DNA of 6,032 nucleotides. Source: Deltaproteobacteria bacterium. GTDB lineage: Bacteria > Desulfobacterota > Desulfobaccia > Desulfobaccales > 0-14-0-80-60-11. Under the pieces are notes generated by a model. That model was given only the letters and a program-made list of their open reading frames with translations. It was not told the origin of the DNA and ran no database searches. Position numbers and translations under genes: made by a program. Shown piece after piece: positions 1 through 4,936 of this stretch; the stretch's first letter is position 1, and each line of letters opens with the position of its first letter. The stretch lies in contig JAKAGH010000200.1 in the NCBI GenBank assembly GCA_021817645.1, forward strand, positions 1 to 6,032. Reading direction: 5' to 3'.

Positions 1-24
1 AAATATTGTGTTACAATGGGCCAT

Positions 25-103
25 GGTCCGGAATCTCCTGTCTGTTTAGTGAGTTACGCCAAACCCATGCTAACAGATTCCCAGGAGTTTTCGGGCCTTT
101 TTT
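25..103 (+). terminator. Long stem-loop followed by six T: intrinsic terminator or sRNA 3' end
   Basis: GGTCCGGAA (25-33) pairs with TTTCGGGCC (89-97), including two G-U pairs. After one T-T mismatch, CTCCTG (35-40) pairs with CAGGAG (82-87). After a small asymmetric internal loop, CTGTTTAG (42-49) pairs with CTAACAG (70-76) with one bulged T. The apical loop spans about 50-69. Six T residues follow directly (98-103), so a plus-strand transcript would end here. The stem is much longer than a usual terminator hairpin, so it may be the 3' part of a small structured RNA. No gene ending here is visible in the window. I do not recognise a known RNA family. Confidence 0.55.
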
Positions 104-200
104 AATCCGTTAACCGGACAGAACTGACTTGACATTAAAGTGAGAATGAGACAGAAAAGTAGCATCTAACCCACCACAATCAATAGAAAAAACAGTCTTT

Positions 201-304
201 ATTACGTACAGCTTGCCACGAGGGAAACTTATCTGTGGATAGCGGAAAATTGAAGGTATTTTCTGATTATGAGAAGCTTTCGGAACCCGGATAAGTTCCA
301 GAAC
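201..304 (+). repeat. Imperfect ~100-bp repeat, copy A
   Basis: This copy aligns without gaps to 2538-2641 at a constant offset of 2337. By hand count about 59 of the first 100 positions are identical, and about 29 of 40 in 261-300. Shared blocks are AGCTTGCCA (210-218), CTTATC (228-233), GATTATG (265-271), AAGCTT (274-279), CGG (281-283) and GGATAAGT (289-296). GGAAC (282-286) and GTTCC (295-299) form a hairpin whose loop contains GGATAA. TTATC (229-233) could pair with GATAA in that loop (290-294), and AGCTT (210-214) with AAGCT (274-278). The identity is seen; the RNA structure is inference. It may be a small structured RNA or a decayed intergenic repeat. Confidence 0.6.
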
Positions 305-350
305 GAGCAGCTACCCGCGCCTCTATTTCTTAAATTCTTCGCCCTATTCA

Positions 351-376
351 TAGAGGCGACGTAGGCGTCGCCTCTA
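351..376. repeat. Perfect 11-bp-arm palindrome past the mscL stop (REP-like)
   Basis: The arms TAGAGGCGACG (351-361) and CGTCGCCTCTA (366-376) are perfect reverse complements around a TAGG loop (362-365). It lies just downstream of mscL on that gene's strand and could stop transcription or protect the mRNA 3' end. No T tract follows the stem on either strand, so a classical intrinsic terminator is doubtful. It resembles the short GC-rich palindromes repeated between genes in many bacteria. A further copy of one half-arm, CGCCTCTA, occurs at 318-325. Confidence 0.7.
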
Positions 377-399
377 CAGTTTGTGATTAAACCTCAGGT

Positions 400-858
400 T
401 CACGATTGGGCCAACTGCGAGGTGCAATTAGGGCAGCGGCTGGCCGGGATGGGAATGGTCGTGAAGCAGAAGGGGCATTCCTTGCTAGTGGGTTCGGCCG
501 GGGCGGCCTCCTTCTCCCGTTTCATGCGGTTGATGCCCTTAATCACCAGAAACACGGCAAAAGCTATAATGATAAAACTGATGATGGTGTTGATGAAGAT
601 ACCCCAATTGAGGGTCACGGCCCCTGCCGCCTTGGCGGCGGCCACGGACGCGTAAGGACCGGCGGCTTTGGCTCCTTCTTTTAACGTGATGAACAAATTA
701 TTAAAATCGACGTTGCCCAGGAGTAGACCGATGGGCGGCATGAGAATGTCATCCACGAAGGACTTGACAATAGTCCCGAAAGCTGCCCCGATAACAATGC
801 CCACGGCCATATCCACCACGTTGCCCCGCATGGCAAATTCTTTAAACTCTTTGAACAT
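400..858 (-). CDS. mscL: Large-conductance mechanosensitive channel MscL with C-terminal zinc-ribbon-like tail
   Basis: MscL is a homopentameric inner-membrane channel that opens under membrane tension and releases solutes during hypo-osmotic shock. The protein has 152 aa, against 136 in E. coli. The N-terminal helix and first membrane helix (about 1-46) carry the family hallmark FAMRGNVVDMAVGIVIGAAF, with the pore-constriction Gly at residue 20, and continue into the conserved DDILMPP. A periplasmic loop of about 50-84 is followed by the second membrane helix (about 86-108) and a basic RMKREKE stretch. In place of the usual C-terminal amphipathic helix there is a CPFC (128-131) and CPNC (142-145) pair, which looks like a zinc ribbon. 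AGGAGG at 866-871 lies 7 nt before the ATG. It is last in a possible minus-strand group with the aquaporin gene, 79 nt away. Confidence 0.95.
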   Translation of the reverse strand: MFKEFKEFAMRGNVVDMAVGIVIGAAFGTIVKSFVDDILMPPIGLLLGNVDFNNLFITLKEGAKAAGPYASVAAAKAAGAVTLNWGIFINTIISFIIIAFAVFLVIKGINRMKREKEAAPAEPTSKECPFCFTTIPIPASRCPNCTSQLAQS

Positions 859-865
859 TTTTCGG

Positions 866-871
866 CCTCCT
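866..871 (-). promoter_or_regulatory. Ribosome binding site of mscL
   Basis: The minus strand reads AGGAGG 7 nt before the ATG at 858, which fixes the start that gives the conserved MscL N-terminus. Confidence 0.8.
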
Positions 872-937
872 AGTTATTGGCGTGTTCAAGCCATGGCGTA
901 CTTTTAACAATCGACGCTGACTTCCGTGAAACAGTTT

Positions 938-1639
938 TTAATCTTGGTTGCTGCCACCTAAACTGCGATAGGCCAGCCCCCCCAGCAATGCCCCAACAAT
1001 CGGGGCAACCCAGAAGAGCCAGAGCTGTGACAGAGCCCAGCCGCCCACAAAGATCGCAGGGCCGGTACTTCGAGCCGGGTTTACTGAGAGATTGGTGATG
1101 GGGATGCCGACAAGATGGATCAGGGTCAGTCCCAAACCAATGGCAAGGGGGGCAAAACCCTGGGGCGCACGTTTATCGGTGGCGCCCATAATGATCATCA
1201 GGAACATGAACGTCAACACCACTTCCGCCACTAACCCTGCTTGGAGCGAATAGCCACCAGGGGAGTGCGCACCATAACCGTTGGACGCCAGTCCGCTACT
1301 GATGTTAAACCCGGCCTTACCGCTGGCAATGAAGTAAAGAAGTCCGGCAGCAACGATCCCCCCCGCTACTTGAGAAAGGATATATGGCACCAATAGCGAG
1401 GCGGGAAAGCGCCCTCCAGCCCATAATCCCAGAGAAACCGCAGGGTTTATATGACAACCGGAAATATGGCCGATGGTGTAGGCCATGGTCAGCAAGGTCA
1501 GACCAAAGGCGAAGGCAACGCCCAGCAGTCCGATGCCGACGTTGGGAAAGGCGGCGGAGATGACGGCGCTGCCACAGCCGCCGAAAACTAACCAAAAGGT
1601 ACCAAGAAATTCTGCCGCCGACATTTTTGCAGTAGACAT
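938..1639 (-). CDS. aqpZ: Aquaporin Z-type water channel
   Basis: This is a tetrameric inner-membrane channel for rapid water flow, of the MIP family. Its 233 aa match E. coli AqpZ in length and closely in sequence: FGTFWLVFGGCGSAV-like start, GLWAGGRFPA, ASNGYG.HSPGGYS and a GATDK.AP.GFAP block. Six membrane helices plus two half-helices are expected. Both NPA motifs are present, HINPAV (65-67) and VNPARS (187-190). Selectivity-filter residues by alignment to AqpZ are Phe45, His175 and Arg190, but the fourth position (E. coli Thr183) is Leu184. The residue before the first NPA His is Cys62, where E. coli has Gly. AAAGGAGG sits 6 nt before the ATG; an internal ATG at codon 6 is less likely. 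It lies between the two-helix protein gene (96 nt upstream) and mscL (79 nt downstream). Confidence 0.95.
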   Translation of the reverse strand: MSTAKMSAAEFLGTFWLVFGGCGSAVISAAFPNVGIGLLGVAFAFGLTLLTMAYTIGHISGCHINPAVSLGLWAGGRFPASLLVPYILSQVAGGIVAAGLLYFIASGKAGFNISSGLASNGYGAHSPGGYSLQAGLVAEVVLTFMFLMIIMGATDKRAPQGFAPLAIGLGLTLIHLVGIPITNLSVNPARSTGPAIFVGGWALSQLWLFWVAPIVGALLGGLAYRSLGGSNQD

Positions 1640-1645
1640 AACTAT

Positions 1646-1653
1646 CCTCCTTT
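1646..1653 (-). promoter_or_regulatory. Strong ribosome binding site of aqpZ
   Basis: The minus strand reads AAAGGAGG, a near-perfect match to the 16S rRNA tail, 6 nt before the ATG at 1639. It favours this ATG over the in-frame ATG five codons later. Confidence 0.85.
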
Positions 1654-1735
1654 CAGGGTAATTTGGCTTAAGGATGCAGCGTCTTCAGCTCTCTTGGAGT
1701 CCTATGCGACCTATATAGTTTCCCTTGGGACCTCA

Positions 1736-2221
1736 TTACGTGGGTTTCCGGGTGGATGCTATTTCTTCGAAATCGTCGAGGAATTGGGCTATCTGCACTC
1801 CAAGGTGGATGCATTTTTTCCCGCCCAGGCATTCATCCGCATCCTGCTTATCTAGATATGTGTTTAGTTCACGATCACCCCTGCTGAAGGTTAGCACATA
1901 GGCGTTTTTACCTGCATCGAAGTTAGCCGACAGATTCAAAGCATGCTGGACTATTTCTGGATGCAGCTCGTAGATCATGTCCTTCAAACCCTCGATGGTA
2001 TAGCGAATAGTTTCCTCTGTTTTAATCGATGTCTTCCTGGGCCAATTTTCGCGCCACATCATAATGGCCAGGGCAGCGGTGAACAGAAATCCAAAGATGC
2101 TCACCCACATGGGCACCATGGCGCCGTTTACGGTCAATTCAACTTGAAAGAAGATGCGCACAAGATGCAGAATGGCTACCACGAACAAAAGGATAGTTGC
2201 CACCAGGGTTGCGGGTTTCAT
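1736..2221 (-). CDS. Two-helix membrane protein with unknown soluble C-terminal domain
   Basis: I do not recognise a named family for the full 161 aa. The N-terminal third has two predicted membrane helices (about 5-27 and 36-56) joined by a short VELTVNGAMVP loop and followed by MMWRENWPRK. This resembles small two-helix proteins of unknown function common in bacteria. Residues about 66-155 form a soluble, probably cytoplasmic, mixed charged domain with helix-like EETIRYTIEGLKDMIYEL, strand-like NAYVLTFSRG and a CLGGKKCIH motif (Cys131, Cys137, His139) that could bind metal or form a disulfide. TGAGG lies 5 nt before the ATG. It is upstream of aqpZ on the same strand with a 96-nt gap, so an accessory or sensing role with the channels is possible but not shown. 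Confidence 0.85.
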   Translation of the reverse strand: MKPATLVATILLFVVAILHLVRIFFQVELTVNGAMVPMWVSIFGFLFTAALAIMMWRENWPRKTSIKTEETIRYTIEGLKDMIYELHPEIVQHALNLSANFDAGKNAYVLTFSRGDRELNTYLDKQDADECLGGKKCIHLGVQIAQFLDDFEEIASTRKPT

Positions 2222-2239
2222 AATGTCCTCACTTGCGAG

Positions 2240-2270
2240 ATTACACGGCAGGCTTTGCCCCCGCAGTCAA
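2240..2270 (-). promoter_or_regulatory. Weak candidate promoter for the minus-strand genes
   Basis: On the minus strand TTGACT (2270-2265) and TGTAAT (2245-2240) each match the sigma-70 boxes at five of six positions. Their spacing is 19 nt, longer than the preferred 17. Transcription would start about 12 nt before the ATG at 2221, leaving barely enough leader for the TGAGG ribosome site. This is the best match seen upstream of this gene but remains speculative. Confidence 0.25.
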
Positions 2271-2307
2271 CTAATGGTTTTGGAAACCTTCCTCCCAAAG
2301 TTAAATT

Positions 2308-2317
2308 GATAATTATC
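2308..2317. promoter_or_regulatory. 10-bp AT-rich palindrome, possible operator
   Basis: GATAATTATC is a perfect palindrome located about 90 bp before the two-helix protein gene. It resembles half of a Fur-type box (GATAAT units), but it is shorter than a full 19-bp site. A chance match is quite possible in AT-rich DNA. Confidence 0.2.
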
Positions 2318-2399
2318 CTTTTCCCAGCAGCCTTTCTCTAAGATGCAGAATAAAGGTAATCACTTTTTCTAAAAATTCCAGTCTTGGAAGATACGAACA

Positions 2400-2419
2400 G
2401 CACCGCCCGGTAACGGTGC
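2400..2419. repeat. Perfect 6-bp hairpin with CCCGGTAA loop
   Basis: GCACCG (2400-2405) and CGGTGC (2414-2419) pair perfectly around an 8-nt loop CCCGGTAA. The loop is similar to CCGGATAA in repeat copy A. A weaker stem TTCCA/TGGAA (2376-2389) lies just before it. No T tract follows, so it is not a clear terminator. Confidence 0.4.
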
Positions 2420-2464
2420 ATCTAAGTAAAAGTTTAGGATAAGGTAAATACTACCACCCGGAAA

Positions 2465-2483
2465 AGACCTAGCGCCATGGTCT
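2465..2483. repeat. Short AGACC/GGTCT hairpin
   Basis: AGACC (2465-2469) and GGTCT (2479-2483) pair around a 9-nt loop. On the minus strand the stem is followed by TTTCC, too weak a tract for a confident terminator. Confidence 0.25.
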
Positions 2484-2537
2484 CAACCTCTATCTGCTGA
2501 TCCGACACAATTTCGCCTAAGAAACAGGGAGGGGAGA

Positions 2538-2641
2538 ATAGAAAATAGCTTGCCAAATCCATAGCTTATCGGCGAGGTAGGAGATATTTTAGATCTGATT
2601 TGATTATGGAAAGCTTCCGGCTCTGGGATAAGTGTCAGAGC
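2538..2641 (+). repeat. Imperfect ~100-bp repeat, copy B
   Basis: This copy aligns without gaps to 201-304. Shared blocks sit at AGCTTGCCA (2547-2555), CTTATC (2565-2570), GATTATG (2602-2608), AAGCTT (2611-2616), CGG (2618-2620) and GGATAAGT (2626-2633). In the register of copy A's hairpin, C2623-G2632 is kept, the A-T pair 284/297 becomes C2621-G2634, and 280/301 changes from T-G to C2617-G2638. These changes keep pairing, though A285-T296 becomes T-T. An alternative perfect stem is GCTCTG (2620-2625) with CAGAGC (2636-2641). CAAATC (2554-2559) can pair with GATTTG (2597-2602), nested inside AGCTT/AAGCT. It lies about 410 bp upstream of the export operon. Confidence 0.6.
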
Positions 2642-2646
2642 AGAGC

Positions 2647-2677
2647 AGATATCGTTCATATCTCTTTCCCCTGAAAG
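2647..2677. repeat. Two adjacent small perfect hairpins after repeat copy B
   Basis: AGATAT (2647-2652) pairs with ATATCT (2658-2663) around a 5-nt loop. Immediately after, CTTTC (2664-2668) pairs with GAAAG (2673-2677) around the loop CCCT. They begin 5 nt after the last stem of repeat copy B, so three hairpins stand in a row. No T tract follows. Confidence 0.4.
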
Positions 2678-2739
2678 GAATACATTTCGGAGGAAGGATA
2701 TCGCCCATAAGTCCTGTCTCGAAAAACTGCCGCCACAAG

Positions 2740-2761
2740 GCCGGAATCCCGGCATTCCCGG
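2740..2761. repeat. GC-rich REP-like hairpin
   Basis: GCCGG (2740-2744) pairs with CCGGC (2749-2753). Alternatively CCGGAAT (2741-2747) pairs with ATTCCCGG (2754-2761) with one bulged C. The CCGGAAT/ATTCC style is common in intergenic palindromes of proteobacteria. No T tract follows. Confidence 0.35.
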
Positions 2762-3038
2762 ATCAAACCAAGGAAGACACTAACTGCTTGCCAACCTGGT
2801 CACTAACCGGCGCTCTCTTGATATTCTCCTCATAATCTCCCCATATTATCTCCACAATCTCTTGCTATAGTTCCTTTAACGATTGGCCCGGCTACAGCAG
2901 GAGTTACCCCAGGCCCAAATGCCACAGGCGAAAATCGTAGAAAAATGAAGCTGCCGGGGATAGTCGGGCACTAAAGCATTTTCCCAACGGATAAAGCTGA
3001 TTGCAGATTTTACCCATGATGACTCGCAGCCGAAAAAC

Positions 3039-3043
3039 AGGAG
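3039..3043 (+). promoter_or_regulatory. Ribosome binding site selecting a GTG start
   Basis: AGGAG lies 9 nt before the GTG at 3053. A stop codon in the same frame at 3020-3022 with no ATG between supports this GTG as the start of the permease gene. Confidence 0.75.
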
Positions 3044-3052
3044 AGAATACCA

Positions 3053-4216
3053 GTGCTTAGCATCGCCTTAAAGATGCTCTTTGGTGATCGCGGAAAATAT
3101 CTCGGCATTATCACCGGCATTGCCTTGGCCTCCCTCATTATGATTCAGCAGCCGGGTATCCTGATTTCTATTCTAAGCCACACCTACAGCTTCATTTCCG
3201 ACATCAATCTGCCGGACATTTGGGTTATGGACCCCAAAGTGAAGTTCATCGAGGACTCCAAGCCCCTCCTGGACACCCAGCTCTATCAGGTGCGGGGCGT
3301 CCAGGGGGTGGAGTGGGCCATGCCCCTTTATAAAGGTCAGCAGCGCGTCCGTCTGGACAATGGGGAGACGGTGGGGAGCATCGTCATCGGCCTGGATGAC
3401 GCCACCCTCATCGGGGGACCTGCGGTCATGCTCCAAGGCCGGCTGGCCGACTTGCGCCTCCCGGACAGCGTCATCGTTAATGAAGACGGCGCCAGTGGCC
3501 GGTTGGCCAAGCCCGCGGCCACCCCGGGGGGCAAGTCCATTCCCCTCAAGATCGGCGACGTGCTGGAGATCAATGACAAGCGGGCCACCGTTGTCGGCAT
3601 CGCCCGGGGAACCCCCACCTTTCAGTCGCAGCCCATTCTCTATACGACCTATACCCGGGCCGAGAATTATGCTTTGAGTGAACGCAAACTGCTCTCTTTC
3701 ATCCTGGTCAAGGCCAAGGCCGGGGAGTCGCCCGAAGCCGTGGCCCGGCGCATCTCCCGGCAGACCGGCCTGGCTGCTTATACGGCAGAAGAGTTCAAAG
3801 ATAAGTCTTTGGAGTATTTCCTTAATAATACCAACATTCTCGTCAATTTCGGCTTCGTGGTCATCATCGGCTTTATCGTTGGCGCCGCGGTCACCGGCCA
3901 GATCTTCTACAACTTCACCCTGGACAACTTGCGTTACTTCGGGGTTTACAAGGCCATGGGCACCACCGACCGCCTGCTGTTGCGGATGATCATGCTCCAG
4001 GCGCTGATAGTGGGCTTCATCGGCTTTGGCCTGGGAGCCGGCATTTGTGGCGTCTTTGCCGCGGCTACCCTCCACAGTAATGACCTCACCATGCATCTCA
4101 ACTGGCAGTTGCTCTTGGGAAGCGGCACCGCCGTGCTCCTCATCGTGGTGCTGGCCGCGCTCTTCAGTATCCGCAAGGTCTTGAAGCTAGAACCGGCCGA
4201 GGTTTTCAAGGGCTAG
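3053..4216 (+). CDS. ABC exporter permease, DevC/FtsX-MacB type
   Basis: This is the inner-membrane subunit of an ABC exporter that works with a periplasmic adaptor and an outer-membrane channel. The 387 aa match the DevC-like size. Residues about 17-41 form the first membrane helix after a short cytoplasmic start (LKMLFGDRGKYLG). A large periplasmic MacB-like domain fills about 42-260. Three further helices lie near 263-285, 315-339 and 353-374. The segment between helices 2 and 3, YFGVYKAMGTTDRLLL (295-310), is the typical coupling helix that contacts the ATPase, and the C-terminus LEPAEVFKG is characteristic of the FtsX family. It starts with GTG. It is first in the operon, 2 nt before the ATPase gene. 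Family assignment is firm; the substrate is unknown. It could equally be labelled MacB/LolC-like. Confidence 0.9.
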   Translation: MLSIALKMLFGDRGKYLGIITGIALASLIMIQQPGILISILSHTYSFISDINLPDIWVMDPKVKFIEDSKPLLDTQLYQVRGVQGVEWAMPLYKGQQRVRLDNGETVGSIVIGLDDATLIGGPAVMLQGRLADLRLPDSVIVNEDGASGRLAKPAATPGGKSIPLKIGDVLEINDKRATVVGIARGTPTFQSQPILYTTYTRAENYALSERKLLSFILVKAKAGESPEAVARRISRQTGLAAYTAEEFKDKSLEYFLNNTNILVNFGFVVIIGFIVGAAVTGQIFYNFTLDNLRYFGVYKAMGTTDRLLLRMIMLQALIVGFIGFGLGAGICGVFAAATLHSNDLTMHLNWQLLLGSGTAVLLIVVLAALFSIRKVLKLEPAEVFKG

Positions 4217-4218
4217 TC

Positions 4219-4926
4219 ATGCACCACCCGGAAACCCTGGCCGTATATTGCCGCGGCCTGACCAAGACCTTCGGCGCCGGTGAAATGCAGGTGCAAGCTC
4301 TGCGGGGGGTCGATCTTGAAGTGCATCCCGGAGAACTGCTCATGCTGGTGGGTCCCTCCGGCTGCGGCAAGACCACGCTCATCTCCATCATTGCCGGCAT
4401 TCTCCACCAGGACGGCGGTGAATGTATCCTTTACGGCCAGGACCTGCGGCAGTTCTCGAAAAATGAGCGCGTGGTCCATCGGGGCCAAAACGTCGGCTTT
4501 GTGTTTCAGTTGTTCAACCTGGTGCCCACCCTGACCGTGGCCGAAAACACCGCCATTCCCCTGTTGATCAATGGCCTCAAAATGGCGGAGGCGCTGGCCC
4601 GGGCCAAGGAGTGTTTGCAGGAAATCGGCCTGAAAGGGCGGGAGGACTCTCTGCCCACCCAACTCTCGGGAGGGCAGCAGCAACGGGTGGCCATTGCCCG
4701 GGCCCTGGTGCATAACCCCCGGCTGGTGGTGTGTGACGAGCCCACCAGCGCCCTGGACCACCAGACCGGCAGACGCGTGCTGGAGGTGCTCAAGAGCCTC
4801 GCGGTCAGTCAAGACCGGGCCCTGATCATCGTCACTCATGATGCCCGCATCTTTGAGTTCGCGGACCGCATCGCCCACATGGATGACGGCCGCATCGTCG
4901 ACATCAAAACCAACAACCGGCACTAG
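4219..4926 (+). CDS. ABC transporter ATP-binding protein, DevA/LolD/MacB type
   Basis: This cytoplasmic ATPase drives the permease encoded just before it. All nucleotide-binding motifs are intact in 235 aa: Walker A GPSGCGKTT (45-53), Q-loop Gln97 in GFVFQLFNL, signature LSGGQQQR (149-156), Walker B VVCDE (170-174), D-loop SALD (177-180) and the switch His207. The GFVFQ.FNL.P.LTV.EN context is typical of the LolD/MacB/DevA group. The ATG is 2 nt after the permease stop, and AAGGG (4208-4212) 6 nt upstream serves as the ribosome site inside the permease coding end, suggesting translational coupling. The next gene starts 10 nt after its stop. Confidence 0.95.
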   Translation: MHHPETLAVYCRGLTKTFGAGEMQVQALRGVDLEVHPGELLMLVGPSGCGKTTLISIIAGILHQDGGECILYGQDLRQFSKNERVVHRGQNVGFVFQLFNLVPTLTVAENTAIPLLINGLKMAEALARAKECLQEIGLKGREDSLPTQLSGGQQQRVAIARALVHNPRLVVCDEPTSALDHQTGRRVLEVLKSLAVSQDRALIIVTHDARIFEFADRIAHMDDGRIVDIKTNNRH

Positions 4927-4936
4927 AGAGAAAAGT

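Larger units (their letters stand above)
1..399. other. Non-coding region left of mscL
   Basis: This stretch has no credible gene. From left to right it holds a long stem-loop with a T tract (25-103), a short TCCG/CGGA hairpin (106-118), copy A of an imperfect repeat (201-304) and a strong palindrome (351-376) about 25 bases past the mscL stop codon. It is more AT-rich than the neighbouring genes. What lies to the left of the window is unknown, so the first ~100 bases may be the 3' end of a transcript that begins outside. Confidence 0.7.
2222..3052. other. 831-nt divergent intergenic region
   Basis: No credible protein gene is visible; the small open frames here have no family features and two of them run across the repeat. 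Contents in order are a candidate minus-strand promoter (2240-2270), a 10-bp palindrome GATAATTATC (2308-2317), small hairpins at 2376-2389, 2400-2419 and 2465-2483, repeat copy B (2538-2641), two more hairpins (2647-2663 and 2664-2677) and a GC-rich hairpin (2740-2761). The promoter of the export operon must lie here or within this stretch, but I found no good pair of boxes. The length is large for a gap that only holds two promoters. Confidence 0.7.

Noticed and set aside
1..103. End of a 6S, tmRNA or SRP RNA gene
   Set aside because: The stem-loop lacks the conserved sequence marks I know for these RNAs, and too little lies inside the window to judge.
129..134. TTGACA as a plus-strand -35 box
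   Set aside because: No acceptable -10 box follows at 16-19 nt, and no gene starts downstream on this strand.
210..218. Conserved TGGCA on the minus strand of the repeat as a sigma-54 promoter
   Set aside because: The required -12 TGC element is missing at the right spacing in both copies.
383..684. Plus-strand frames of 90-92 aa over mscL
   Set aside because: They overlap a certain mscL gene on the other strand and show no ribosome site or domain.
2483..2755. 90-aa minus-strand frame in the divergent gap
   Set aside because: It runs across repeat copy B and several hairpins, shows no domain, and has composition unlike the neighbouring proteins.
2632..2835. 67-aa plus-strand frame in the divergent gap
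   Set aside because: It begins inside the repeat and hairpin cluster, has no convincing ribosome site and resembles no family.
2818..2849. TTGATA with TATTAT as the export operon promoter
   Set aside because: The spacing of 20 nt is too long, and alternative spacings give poor -10 matches.
3019..3060. 13-codon frame overlapping the permease start, as a possible leader peptide
   Set aside because: It has no ribosome site, no run of regulatory codons and no following attenuator hairpin.
3173..4096. 307-aa open frame on the minus strand inside the permease gene
   Set aside because: It is antisense to a clear permease gene. Its composition (His, Gly and Asp rich without domains) is what GC-rich antisense frames produce.
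4838..4936. Extended start for the HlyD adaptor
   Set aside because: The extension overlaps the ATPase gene, and the added 33 residues are the ATPase sequence read in another frame. The ATG at 4937 has its own ribosome site and precedes the membrane anchor.
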